Position numbers and translations under genes: made by a program
Shown: one piece after another, positions 26,286 to 34,825 of the stretch
How positions within the stretch are numbered: the stretch's first letter is position 1
Layout: the number at the start of each line of letters is the position of its first letter
Notes under the pieces: generated by a model
Databases searched by the model: none
What the model was told of the DNA's origin: nothing
The model's input: the letters and a program-made list of their open reading frames with translations, nothing else
NCBI RefSeq assembly: GCF_000836725.1
Contig: NZ_JXTH01000019.1
Span: 1-42,266, forward strand
From: Anoxybacillus thermarum
GTDB lineage: Bacteria > Bacillota > Bacilli > Bacillales > Anoxybacillaceae
Reading direction: 5' to 3'
DNA: 42,266 nucleotides

Positions 26286-26833
26286 CGCTTTCCCTCCTTC
26301 CATCGTTCCTTCGTATTATAAAGCGTCACTCCTTCGCCAAACGGAACGTGCCATTCCCAAAACGAACGAATGTCCGGTGCGTACTTCGATAATATATAAC
26401 GAATTACCCCGCCGTGCGTCACAACGACAACATGTGAAACGGATCGATGAATCGCATCGCTAACGGCTTGTTCAATACGAGCTTCAAACTGAGCAAACGT
26501 TTCACCGTTTGGAGGTGCATAGCGAAACGGATCATCTAACCAACGACGATATGCTTTGACCGTTTGCAATTGTTCATACGTTTTTCCTTCAAAATCACCA
26601 AAATGCAGTTCTCGCCAACGATAAGAACATTCAATGACGTGATTCGGAAACAACAAATGCGCCGTTTGGCGACAACGGAGCAAATCGCTTGTCATGACGA
26701 TTTCTGGCTTCAGCTCATGCGACACATTTTTCGGCTTAATTACTGGCACATTCGTCCAACCGATATATTGTTTCGCTTCGTTTTCTTTCGTTATAAAATG
26801 GCGAACGTATGTAATAGCCAAATGACGAGCCAT
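26237..26833 (-). CDS. cobC: Alpha-ribazole-5'-phosphate phosphatase-like (histidine phosphatase)
   Basis: CobC removes the phosphate from alpha-ribazole phosphate or from adenosylcobalamin phosphate in the last step. The 198-residue histidine phosphatase has the catalytic box TYVRHFIT (RH, about 8-15), a second active-site arginine in SDLLRCRQTAHL and the HFGDFEGKTYEQL motif. HVVVVTHGGVIRYIL carries the second catalytic histidine. The ATG at 26833 lies 43 bases inside the 3' end of cobS, with ribosome site GGAGG 12 bases upstream. A slightly later start is possible. Confidence 0.85.
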   Translation of the reverse strand: MARHLAITYVRHFITKENEAKQYIGWTNVPVIKPKNVSHELKPEIVMTSDLLRCRQTAHLLFPNHVIECSYRWRELHFGDFEGKTYEQLQTVKAYRRWLDDPFRYAPPNGETFAQFEARIEQAVSDAIHRSVSHVVVVTHGGVIRYILSKYAPDIRSFWEWHVPFGEGVTLYNTKERWKEGKRCISLAAVHFKGSENG

Positions 26834-27534
26834 AAAAACGTTTCGCCTCCTTCAACAAACGCCCCAAGCACATCGCCTGTGATTCCACCAAATTGCCTCA
26901 CAGCGAACGCACGCGCGACGACATAAAACAACATAAGTGCCAAAAACAATATGATCGTTTCACGCGATAATAAAACAATGAATGCGTACGCCATAACGAA
27001 AGGTACATAGCGGTGATCGACATGTTGACGAAATGCTGCTGCCATCCCTGTCTGTTTCGCAAGCGGCGTCGTCAATAAAAACAACGTCATGCCAAGACGT
27101 GAAAGTAACGGAAGGCAAAAAAGAGAAAACAATGACATGTGCGCAACAGTCTCAAACAGAAAAACGAAACGGAAGCCAAGTAAAAATAAAATGGAGAGCA
27201 CCGCAAACGCCCCGACGCGCGAATCGCTCATAATATCCAGACGGCGCTGTGGATCGCGATATGAAAAATACGCATCGCTACAATCCATCCATCCGTCAGC
27301 ATGCAAACCTCCGGAAAGAAAGATAGAAAAAAACATGAGCAAAAATGATAAGACAAGCACAGACACATGATGAAACATGAACACGTACAAAACAACGAGA
27401 AACGCTCCAATCATCGCACCGACGAACGGAAACGACAGAACAGCTGCGCGTGCTGTTCGCTCATTCCAGTCCACTTGCATACGAAGCGGAAACACAGTTA
27501 AAAATTGTACAGCCAACATTACACCACGCCACAT
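26791..27534 (-). CDS. cobS: Adenosylcobinamide-GDP ribazoletransferase
   Basis: CobS joins adenosylcobinamide-GDP to alpha-ribazole (phosphate) in the membrane. The 247-residue protein has about six membrane helices. It contains FLTVFPLRM near the N-terminus, the family's conserved GGLHADGWMDCSDAYFS (about 77-93) and DSRVGAFAV. FGGITGDVLGAFVE near the C-terminus is also typical. I chose the second in-frame ATG (27534), six bases after GGAAG. It overlaps cobU upstream by 16 bases and cobC downstream. Confidence 0.93.
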   Translation of the reverse strand: MWRGVMLAVQFLTVFPLRMQVDWNERTARAAVLSFPFVGAMIGAFLVVLYVFMFHHVSVLVLSFLLMFFSIFLSGGLHADGWMDCSDAYFSYRDPQRRLDIMSDSRVGAFAVLSILFLLGFRFVFLFETVAHMSLFSLFCLPLLSRLGMTLFLLTTPLAKQTGMAAAFRQHVDHRYVPFVMAYAFIVLLSRETIILFLALMLFYVVARAFAVRQFGGITGDVLGAFVEGGETFLWLVIWLLHTFAIL

Positions 27535-28070
27535 GGCCATCTTCCTTTCTTTACAATCGGCAATCCGTAACGCATCAAAATCGCCACATCGCTTAATGTA
27601 ACAAGATGTTGGTGCAATAAACCGAGACCGTGCATATACATATACGTTCCTCGTTCATTAGGTATCCCATCATAAAACACTTCGTTACTTACAATAATTA
27701 GTCCTTTAACTTTGTCAGCTAACTGTTTCATTTGTTGAACGATGCGCGGTACTTTTCCATGTACATCCCATATATGATCACGAAACAACTCATTTGCCCA
27801 TAAATTTGTTAAGCAATCAAGCAGCACGATATCACGTTTGGAAAACATAGAAATGATGTGATCGAGATCATATGGCTGTTCCCATGTTTGCCACCGATCA
27901 TGTTTTCGTTGTTGTTGATGATGAGCAATGCGCTTCTCCATTTCTTCATCTGCGCGTATCGCTGTCGCAATATAATGAAGTGAATGTGTTGCTCCCGCCA
28001 TTGTTTTTGCCCATTGTTCTGCAAATGAAGACTTTCCGCTACGCACCCCACCGCTAATAAATACGATCAT
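27519..28070 (-). CDS. cobU: Adenosylcobinamide kinase / phosphate guanylyltransferase
   Basis: CobU phosphorylates adenosylcobinamide and then transfers GMP to it. The 183-residue protein has the P-loop FISGGVRSGKSSFAE (about 4-18). YIATA follows, then RIAHHQQQRKHDRWQTWEQP with the guanylylated histidine. IVLLDCLTNLWANEL is the Walker B region and IIVSNEVFYDGIPNERGT follows. The ATG overlaps the cobD stop by four bases. It is the intact member of two CobU-like proteins in this operon. Confidence 0.92.
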   Translation of the reverse strand: MIVFISGGVRSGKSSFAEQWAKTMAGATHSLHYIATAIRADEEMEKRIAHHQQQRKHDRWQTWEQPYDLDHIISMFSKRDIVLLDCLTNLWANELFRDHIWDVHGKVPRIVQQMKQLADKVKGLIIVSNEVFYDGIPNERGTYMYMHGLGLLHQHLVTLSDVAILMRYGLPIVKKGRWPCGVV

Positions 28071-29116
28071 TTATGCCACCTCCTTAAATAAGAAAGGAGA
28101 CGATCGTTCTCTTCTTTCGTTCGAATCGCAAAACGAACATATTTTCCGTTCAGTCCTTGAAAATTAAACGTATGACGAGCAACAATGCCGTGCTGCAACA
28201 AAAAAGGAAAAAGTGTCATCGTCTCATCATTCAACATATAAAAATTGACAACAGACGGTGAATAGCGATAGCCCATCTCAGTAAGCTGTGAAAATATTCG
28301 TTTTCGTTCTGATGCGATATATGTTTTTGTTCGTTCGACAAATGCCTCATCGTTCAATAATTGTTTTCCTATTTGTTGAGCGATCGTGTTCACGCTCCAT
28401 GGCGGTTGTTTTTCCGTTAACTTTCTTACGACATGCTCATGCGCTAACACATAACCGAGCCGTACGCCTGCCAATTGGTACATTTTCGTTAATGACCGTA
28501 GCACAATTAAACGATCGAATGTGCGTAAAAAAGAAGAAACGGAATAACCATCGAGCCAAAAATCGTAAAACGCTTCGTCGACAATAACATATACCCCTTC
28601 ATCATGTGCTGCTTTTAATAAAGCATACATCGTTTCTTTCGACCATACGGTACCTGTTGGATTGTTCGGATGACAAACGAATAACGCGTGTAAAGACGGC
28701 AAGTGTTCTATCATTTGTTCAATCGGTGGTTGCCAATGTTCATCTAATATAAACGAGTGAACGGTACAACCGTAAGCCTCACATGCGAGGCGATATTCTG
28801 TAAACGTCGGCTCGAGGATGCCAATATGTTGCCCGGCAAATTGTTCGGCAAGCAAATAAATACATTGGGCAGCACCATTTCCGACAAATACATGGCTGCG
28901 CGCAAGACGCTCTCGTTCAGCAATCATCGTTTGAAGCGACTCACTTCGCTCCTCTGGATATTCGCTCATCCAACGTAACCACTGTTGTTCTGTTAGTATA
29001 TATTCGTACTGCATTGGATTGACATTGACGCTAAAATCAATATATGAGCTCGGCATACTTATTTGCATCGCTTCATATAAACGATGTGGATTAGCCCCAT
29101 GTGCAGGCAAGCGCAA
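28067..29116 (-). CDS. cobD: L-threonine-O-3-phosphate decarboxylase
   Basis: CobD makes (R)-1-aminopropan-2-yl phosphate, the linker of the nucleotide loop, from threonine phosphate. The 349-residue PLP enzyme of the histidinol-phosphate aminotransferase fold begins LPAHGANPHRLYEAM, a CobD signature. CHPNNPTGTVW, VDEAFYDFW and the PLP lysine in RSLTKMYQLAGVRLGY follow. It appears to start at a TTG (29116) inside the end of cbiB. It does not carry the extra threonine-kinase-like domain seen in some species, so the kinase must be elsewhere. Confidence 0.9.
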   Translation of the reverse strand: MRLPAHGANPHRLYEAMQISMPSSYIDFSVNVNPMQYEYILTEQQWLRWMSEYPEERSESLQTMIAERERLARSHVFVGNGAAQCIYLLAEQFAGQHIGILEPTFTEYRLACEAYGCTVHSFILDEHWQPPIEQMIEHLPSLHALFVCHPNNPTGTVWSKETMYALLKAAHDEGVYVIVDEAFYDFWLDGYSVSSFLRTFDRLIVLRSLTKMYQLAGVRLGYVLAHEHVVRKLTEKQPPWSVNTIAQQIGKQLLNDEAFVERTKTYIASERKRIFSQLTEMGYRYSPSVVNFYMLNDETMTLFPFLLQHGIVARHTFNFQGLNGKYVRFAIRTKEENDRLLSYLRRWHK

Positions 29117-30023
29117 GCAAACTCCCTCCTATCGTAAAAGCAACGGTCGTGCGTATCATGATTGCCACCGCTTGTTTAATGTGCCAAGCGGAAAGCGGAA
29201 CAGACGCATCTCCAATCGTTGGTCGGACGGATACGACACCGTGATATGTGTTTACTCCTCCGAGTTGAACATGTAACAACGCAGCCATCGCCGCTTCGCA
29301 CCACCCGCTATTTGGACTTGGGTGATTACGCGCATCGCGAAATAATAGTTTCCATGCTCGTTTATTTGCACGATGAACAAACAGCATAACGAACGCTGTT
29401 AGTCTAGCAGGAATGTAATTAAGTACATCATCAAATCGAGCCGATGCCCAACCAAATTGGGCATATCGCTCGTTTTTATAGCCGAGCATCGAATCGCACG
29501 TATTTACAGCGCGATACAACATCGCTAACGCTCCCCCGCCAATAAAAGCATAAAAAAGAGGGGCGGTTACTCCGTCGCTCGTATTTTCGGCTACTGTTTC
29601 CACACATGCACGTACGATCCCTTCTTTTTGCAACGTTTTTGTATCACGCCCGACAATCATTCCCACGTTTTTTCGCGCTTCATCCATATCCCCTCTTTCT
29701 AACGGATCGAGGACATCGAACGCTGCGTTCGCTAAACTTGTCGGCGCAATCGAAGTAAAAATGATCATTGCTTCAATGAATATGCCGAATATAAATGAAA
29801 GGCGGTAGGCGCTAGCAATCAGTCCGTAACTTATAATGAACGTCACCGTACAAACGACAAACAGCGTGAATATTCCTTTTCCTTTTCTCCATTTTCCTTT
29901 GTTCAAACGACGATCCATGAACGCAATCATTTGCCCAATCCAACAAACAGGATGAAAGCGGCGAGGATCAGCAAATATGCGATCGAGCAAAAGCGCAAGC
30001 CACACCGCCCATATGTGCGTCAT
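29091..30023 (-). CDS. cbiB: Adenosylcobinamide-phosphate synthase
   Basis: CbiB couples adenosylcobyric acid with aminopropanol phosphate in the membrane. The 310-residue protein shows the N-terminal LDRIFADPRRFHPVCWIG (family LD-GDP-HPV) and about four to five membrane helices. ACVETVAENTSDGVTAPLFY (about 146-165) is its hallmark motif. NTCDSMLGYKNERY and SPNSGWCEAAMAALL also fit. It overlaps the ABC-CbiZ gene upstream (ATGA) and cobD downstream. It lets the product of CbiZ re-enter the pathway. Confidence 0.93.
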   Translation of the reverse strand: MTHIWAVWLALLLDRIFADPRRFHPVCWIGQMIAFMDRRLNKGKWRKGKGIFTLFVVCTVTFIISYGLIASAYRLSFIFGIFIEAMIIFTSIAPTSLANAAFDVLDPLERGDMDEARKNVGMIVGRDTKTLQKEGIVRACVETVAENTSDGVTAPLFYAFIGGGALAMLYRAVNTCDSMLGYKNERYAQFGWASARFDDVLNYIPARLTAFVMLFVHRANKRAWKLLFRDARNHPSPNSGWCEAAMAALLHVQLGGVNTYHGVVSVRPTIGDASVPLSAWHIKQAVAIMIRTTVAFTIGGSLLALACTWG

Positions 30024-31471
30024 CGAATGTCACCCTTTCGCTTTCGGTAGCGATCAATTGCTGTTTGCGTCGCTTCATATACAAGACGAGCGATTTGTTT
30101 ACCAATCGATGTAATCGTTCCAGCGTATTCATAATACGTTCCTTGTTGAGACGCAGCGATGACTGTCGAATCTGTCGATGTTCCTGTCGCAATTGTGTAG
30201 GTTTGAGGGTCGATGACTTGTTTATCGTACAGCGCTTTTGCTTTTGCTTCTGTTGCGGTCATTAACGCTTGCACAAACGCAGCTTCTGATAAGTGTGCAT
30301 CAATAAAAATAAACGTATTAATCGTGCCCGGAGAAGCGATTATATCTGTACGACGCCAAGCCTGTGCACTATCAACAGCATTTCCAACCCCTGCCGTTAC
30401 GGCAACGAAAAGGCGAACATCTTCATGAACAGACGCAAACGCGACATCATTTACACAAACAGCCGTCATCATCCCAACAGTCCACTGCTCATCAAAACCG
30501 TGTTGTCGCAAAAATTGAATCATCTCTTGCTTTGCATCATCACAACGATAATCAAGCGGAACATGCCGATTGACAAACGTCGTTGCCCAGCGCGTTCCAC
30601 CGCCAACGAGCGCAGAAGAAAGCACTTTAAATGGCTTTACCGTTTCAATGACAACCATCGTTTCATTTTGATTGACATGCCATAGCACATCATTCATAGG
30701 CTCCTCTAAAAACGGAACGAACGTCACAAGCGGTTTTGGCAACACCGGATGCTCATATCGTTTCATGTTTGTTTCAAATACGGATGCAATCATCGATTCA
30801 TTTAACAACTCTTTCGGTGTACCGCATGCAACGGCTTTTCCATCTCGCAAAAAAAGAAGACGATCGCAATAAAGCGATGCAATGTTTATATCATGAAAAA
30901 TAGCAACGATTGTCAGCTTCGATTGCTTTAATAAATTAAGCAATTTAAATTGCTGTGCCACATCCATATGGTTCGTCGGTTCATCTAGGAGCAATACGCA
31001 CGGTTGTTGTGCCAGCGCTCGAGCAAGTGCAGCGCGCTGACGTTCTCCACCGCTTAACTGCTCTAATAAAGCATGTTGTTTATGCGCCAATGTCACCGCA
31101 TGGAGTGAGTCACTAACGACTTGCTCATCTTCCTTTGTCCATTTCGGAAAAAGATTGGATTGATAAGGATAGCGACCGAGCTCAACCATTTCTTTCACCG
31201 TATATCCGAACGAAACATCTGTATGTTGCGGCAACGTAGCGATCAATTTTGCATATTGTTTCGGCTTATATGTTTCAATATGTTGACCACAAACAAAAAT
31301 GTCCCCTTGCTGTAAAGCAAGTTCGCGGCTTAACAGTTTTATTAACGTCGTTTTCCCTGATCCGTTCGGACCTAAAATACCGAAAAACTCTCCTTCATAT
31401 ACTGTAAACGAAACATGCCGTAATACTTGTTTTTCATCATATCGATACGAAACATTCTTCACATCAATCAT
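30020..31471 (-). CDS. B12 ABC transporter ATPase fused to CbiZ amidohydrolase
   Basis: One 483-residue chain joins two functions. Residues 1-250 are an ABC ATPase of the FecE/BtuD type: Walker A GPNGSGKTT (about 34-42), the Q-loop in ATLPQHTD, signature LSGGERQRAA, Walker B VLLLDEPT and the H-loop HDIN. Residues about 260-475 are CbiZ, which cleaves the aminopropanol arm off adenosylcobinamide to give cobyric acid, so that non-native corrinoids can be rebuilt. Its motifs include SSALVGGGTRWATTFVNRHV, TAGVGNAVDSA and GTSTDSTVIA. Such fusions are known in some Bacillaceae. It overlaps btuC and cbiB by four bases each. Confidence 0.92.
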   Translation of the reverse strand: MIDVKNVSYRYDEKQVLRHVSFTVYEGEFFGILGPNGSGKTTLIKLLSRELALQQGDIFVCGQHIETYKPKQYAKLIATLPQHTDVSFGYTVKEMVELGRYPYQSNLFPKWTKEDEQVVSDSLHAVTLAHKQHALLEQLSGGERQRAALARALAQQPCVLLLDEPTNHMDVAQQFKLLNLLKQSKLTIVAIFHDINIASLYCDRLLFLRDGKAVACGTPKELLNESMIASVFETNMKRYEHPVLPKPLVTFVPFLEEPMNDVLWHVNQNETMVVIETVKPFKVLSSALVGGGTRWATTFVNRHVPLDYRCDDAKQEMIQFLRQHGFDEQWTVGMMTAVCVNDVAFASVHEDVRLFVAVTAGVGNAVDSAQAWRRTDIIASPGTINTFIFIDAHLSEAAFVQALMTATEAKAKALYDKQVIDPQTYTIATGTSTDSTVIAASQQGTYYEYAGTITSIGKQIARLVYEATQTAIDRYRKRKGDIR

Positions 31472-32514
31472 GTTGATCCCGTCTTCCGTCTTAAACTTTT
31501 AAACAACAATATCGCAAATAAAGGGGCGCCGATGAGAGAGGTAATGACCCCGATCGGCAACTCTCGCGGCGAAACGATCGTTCGCGCCACGACATCCGCT
31601 AATACTAAAAACGTTCCACCGTATAAAAAGGAGAGCGGCAACAATTTCCGATGATTCGCCCCGCAAATGAGGCGAGTCATATGCGGAATAACGAGGCCGA
31701 CAAATCCGATCGTTCCCGATACCGCTACCGCCCCTCCTGTAAGCAAGGAGGCACTAAGTAAAATGGCTAGCTTTTTTTGTAATAGGTGTACACCAATATT
31801 GGCAGCGACCCGTTCACCGAATGAAAAAGCGTTTAACTCACGAATATGTGCAAATAAACCGAGAGAACCGATGATAAAAAACGGAACAAATAAAGACACG
31901 TACGACCAGCCGCGCATCGCGACGCTCCCCATGAGCCAGCTAATGACTTGGCGCAATTCTTCGCCGCTAAAAGCGACCATAAGCGAAATGAGCGAACCGA
32001 AAAACGCATTTATGATAATGCCGATTAAAACAATCGTCTCCATCGCCATATTTCGTTCCGCAAGCCGTGTAAATAATAAAACAAACAATAATGTCACAAG
32101 CGCAAATATAATACTAACGATCGGGAGCGTAAAACGTCCGAGAATCGAAAACTGAAGCTGAAAGAAAAAGACGAGCACTGCGCCAACGGCTGCTCCAGAC
32201 GACACCCCGATTGTATACGGATCGGCAAGAACGTTTTTCAAAAGTCCTTGAAACGCTACCCCTGCCAGTGCTAAAGATGCCCCGATCAGAAAGGCGAGTA
32301 CCACTCTCGGTAAACGAATCGCAACAATAATTTGCGAAACGGTGGCAGGAACATTTGTCGGCGTATGAAAAAACTGATGTAATAGCGTCTCCCATATAGA
32401 AGAAAAGGGAATCGATTGTGATCCAATCGATACCCCTAATAACAAGGCAATCGTTGCAATAAGCGATGCGCTAATGTAATTATTTAAAAATGTCTGGATA
32501 AACGACTTTGGCAA
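31468..32514 (-). CDS. btuC: Corrinoid ABC transporter permease (FecCD family)
   Basis: The 348-residue permease has about ten membrane helices with FecCD motifs. These are RLPRVVLAFLIGASLALAG, DPYTIGVSSGAAVGAVL, ISWLMGSVAMRGW, VSGTIGFVGLVIPHMTRL and ELPIGVITSLIGAPLFAIL. It forms the channel for corrinoids bound by BtuF. The apparent TTG start (32514) overlaps the btuF 3' end by 35 bases; a slightly later start cannot be excluded. The FecCD family also includes siderophore permeases; the CbiZ fusion and operon favour B12. Confidence 0.88.
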   Translation of the reverse strand: MPKSFIQTFLNNYISASLIATIALLLGVSIGSQSIPFSSIWETLLHQFFHTPTNVPATVSQIIVAIRLPRVVLAFLIGASLALAGVAFQGLLKNVLADPYTIGVSSGAAVGAVLVFFFQLQFSILGRFTLPIVSIIFALVTLLFVLLFTRLAERNMAMETIVLIGIIINAFFGSLISLMVAFSGEELRQVISWLMGSVAMRGWSYVSLFVPFFIIGSLGLFAHIRELNAFSFGERVAANIGVHLLQKKLAILLSASLLTGGAVAVSGTIGFVGLVIPHMTRLICGANHRKLLPLSFLYGGTFLVLADVVARTIVSPRELPIGVITSLIGAPLFAILLFKSLRRKTGST

Positions 32515-33436
32515 TTTCTTCGACCCCTTCAGCTAAACGTGGTCCTGGACGAGAAACTAAATCAGAATTGACATCGTATACTCGTTTATTTTTAATGGCA
32601 GGGACATCTTTCCAAGCTGGGCGAGCGAGCACTTGCTCGACAGCGTTCGGTGTGTAATAACCGTATGTCGTAATGATGACATCCGGGTTTAACGCCACTG
32701 CATCTTCTTCTGTAAACATCGGCCACCCTTCTTGATCGCCTGCTGCATTTTTCGCATGAATGATCGTTAACATTTCATCCATAAATGTTCCTTTTCCAGC
32801 CGTATAAATTTCAGGTGCAGGAGAAACTTCCACCCAAACAGTTGCCTCTTCTTTTACTTCTTTTGCTTTTTCCGCAATGGCATCAATTTTTTGCTTCATT
32901 TGCTGCACAACATCGGCTGCCTCTTTCCCTTTCCCTGTCGCTTTACCGATTAGTTCAATGGAAGCATACACGTCATTCAACGATGTAGCATTTGGCACAA
33001 CAATGACTGTAATGCCCGCATCTTTCAATTGTTTTAATCCTTCCTCAGAATTGTGAGCGCTTGATGCATGCGCAAGCACAACATCCGGCTGAAGCGCGAT
33101 AATTTTTTCAACATTAAACTCCATGCCGCCGATTTTTTCTTTATTTTTCACATCTTCCGGATAGTTATCAAAATCGCTTACACCAACGATTTTGTCACCA
33201 AGCCCTAACGCGTATGCAATTTCTGTATTGCTCGGAATGAGCGAAACGATTTTTGTCGGTTCTTTTTCAATCGTGACATCGCCAACCGCATCTTTTACCG
33301 TAACCGGAAATGCAGCCTCCTCTGTTTTCGCCTCTTGCTTCGTTTCTTTTGCTGGCTCCGCGTTATTGCTGCACGCTGCTAATCCGAGCGTCAATACGAG
33401 CGCAAGAAGCCACACATATTGTTTCCATTTCTTCAT
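32480..33436 (-). CDS. btuF: Corrinoid-binding lipoprotein
   Basis: BtuF-type lipoproteins capture cobalamin or cobinamide outside the membrane and pass it to BtuC. The 318-residue precursor has a lipoprotein signal with LAAC (Cys22). It then has a class III periplasmic-binding fold with KIVSLIPSNTEIAYALGLGD, GVSDFDNYPEDV and QPDVVLAHASS. ALNPDVIITTYGYY and RPGPRLAEGVEEIAKVVYP follow. The ATG at 33436 has ribosome site AGGGGG. It is the first cobalamin gene of the operon, but it is separated from the B12 riboswitch by about 1.3 kb holding two unrelated genes. Confidence 0.9.
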   Translation of the reverse strand: MKKWKQYVWLLALVLTLGLAACSNNAEPAKETKQEAKTEEAAFPVTVKDAVGDVTIEKEPTKIVSLIPSNTEIAYALGLGDKIVGVSDFDNYPEDVKNKEKIGGMEFNVEKIIALQPDVVLAHASSAHNSEEGLKQLKDAGITVIVVPNATSLNDVYASIELIGKATGKGKEAADVVQQMKQKIDAIAEKAKEVKEEATVWVEVSPAPEIYTAGKGTFMDEMLTIIHAKNAAGDQEGWPMFTEEDAVALNPDVIITTYGYYTPNAVEQVLARPAWKDVPAIKNKRVYDVNSDLVSRPGPRLAEGVEEIAKVVYPDIFK

Positions 33437-33454
33437 CGTTTTTCCCCCTATAAA

Positions 33455-33469
33455 TGAGAATAATTATTT
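33455..33469. promoter_or_regulatory. Fur-box-like sequence before btuF
   Basis: TGAGAATAATTATTT matches TGATAATnATTATCA at most positions and lies about 20 bases upstream of the btuF start. In AT-rich DNA this may be chance. If real, it would put btuF under iron control. Confidence 0.3.
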
Positions 33470-33483
33470 TTTGACCTTTTCAA

Positions 33484-33515
33484 ACATGTTGTGACGAGTC
33501 TCACCCGCTACAACA
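33484..33515 (-). repeat. Hairpin after the membrane protein gene
   Basis: On the minus strand GTTGT and ACAAC, with an inner stem that includes G-T pairs, form a hairpin right at the stop of the small membrane protein gene. No T tract follows, so termination is doubtful and read-through into btuF is possible. Confidence 0.4.
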
Positions 33516-33827
33516 TTTTATTCATTTTCATAACGATTTTGTCGTACAAACTATTGTATCGTTTCTTTATAAAAATAAGTATTGGTATTAAGGTTAACTG
33601 AATAGCGCTAATTGTAATTCCTGCTTTAAGAAAATTATTGAGCATAAAATAATCAAAATCCCATCTTAGAATAGTAAATGAAAATACTCCTAAGTAAATA
33701 GCTGAGAAGAAAAGCCCAAGTTCATAGGATGTATATTTATTCTTAAAATAGTAGATAATAAGTTTTGCAACTATTGATGCAAAAAAACATATGTTATTGC
33801 TAAAATAACACTTTCTATAGCTTTCAT
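33508..33827 (-). pseudogene. Small three-helix membrane protein, frameshifted (possible immunity partner)
   Basis: From ATG 33827 (AAAGGA 11 bases upstream) the frame reads MKAIESVILAITYVF. It then hits a stop (33771-33773) just after a run of seven T (33781-33787 on the plus strand as A). One extra T would join it to the second frame, ASIVAKLIIYYFKNKYTSYE and onward to a stop at 33508. The repaired product has 106 residues with about three hydrophobic helices and a basic C-terminus (KKRYNSLYDKIVMKMNKML). It begins 26 bases after the secreted-protein gene and is A+T-rich like it. Size and layout recall bacteriocin immunity proteins; that is inference. The shift may be real, phase-variable or a sequencing error. 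Confidence 0.6.
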
Positions 33828-33853
33828 AGCGAGAACCATCCTTTTAAAGAAAA

Positions 33854-34695
33854 CTAGATCCTTTTATACGCACTTCTCGCATCTATATACGTTTGAGCAT
33901 AGTCATAGATTGCATATAATGTACCAATGATAGGTATGCCCTTTCCCATCTTTTTGGCTATTGTCTTAATTAAAGTAAAGTTTAAAACTTGTCCTGATCG
34001 TACAGCATCAATTACTGCATCTGCTATACCTATGGCTCCTCCAATTAAGGTCAGTTCAATTTCTTTTTGTCTAAGGGAATCAGCATACACTTTGAAGACC
34101 TTGAAATCACCATTACTACTTCTAGTGTTTTTATAGTAAGGGTCATTTCCCGCCATTATGGCTCGGGCATGCCCATTCGAAAATACTTCGTATCTCGTAT
34201 CAGTGATATACGATGCTCCTTTTTCTGATATATACCAGTAAGAATTTGTATGAAATGCATTAATAAAATGCATGAATCGTTCGGATTTAACATATTCTGA
34301 GTCTATAATTTCCGCAGACTCCTCATTGCCTAAATGTATAATTATCTCTTCATCACTTCCGTTTACTAGAGAACGAACAACTAAACTACTATCATTTAAC
34401 TCTTTTATTTGTTGTATAGATTCCTCTATCAAAATCTTCTCATTGCCCTTGATTTCGTATTTTTTTATATTGACCTCTATGACCCCATCTACAATTTCTG
34501 ATTCCTCTACATACTCATAAAGCTCCTCGTTCTCTTCAATCCGATAAACTATTAAATTATCTGTGTTCTCCACAAAATCAACAGAAGTTAAATCTGTATA
34601 ATCCATATGTGCTGCAACATAACCAACGTTTACGTTTAGAAAAATTGTTGCAAAAAGGATCACACAAATAACTCCGCAGAAAGTTTAGCCTTCAC
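33854..34695 (-). pseudogene. Secreted bacteriocin-like protein, signal peptide frameshifted
   Basis: The continuous frame from a GTG at 34663 gives 269 residues. A better start is the GTG at 34695, with ribosome site GGGGGG seven bases upstream. It reads MKAKLSAELF, then needs one extra T in the TTT at about 34666-34668 to continue CVILFATIFLNVNVGYVAA, a textbook signal peptide. The body is acidic, with a C-terminal region of alternating glycine-rich and basic amphipathic helices (LTLIGGAIGIADAVIDAV and KKMGKGIPIIGTLYAIYDYA). This suggests a membrane-active peptide released from a precursor, perhaps like geobacillin 26, though I cannot confirm homology. It lies 30 bases beyond the riboswitch terminator. 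Confidence 0.6.
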
Positions 34696-34730
34696 TGTTT
34701 TTCCCCCCTTTTATGTATATCAAATAAAAA

Positions 34731-34754
34731 AGCTCATTCCAAATGGAATGAGCT
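34731..34754 (-). terminator. Riboswitch expression-platform terminator
   Basis: AGCTCATTCCA (34731-34741) and TGGAATGAGCT (34744-34754) form a stem followed on the minus strand by a run of T. It lies about 70 bases downstream of the aptamer, as expected for transcriptional control by cobalamin. Confidence 0.85.
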
Positions 34755-34825
34755 GGAAACAACAAAAGACAATAACTTCCCCTTGTCGTTTCGCCGTCTC
34801 ACTCCCCGAAGACGCGAATGACGAT

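Noticed and set aside
33437-33507. btuF start region as direct continuation of the riboswitch leader
   Set aside because: The riboswitch lies 1.3 kb away with its own terminator next to another gene, so simple adjacency cannot be claimed.
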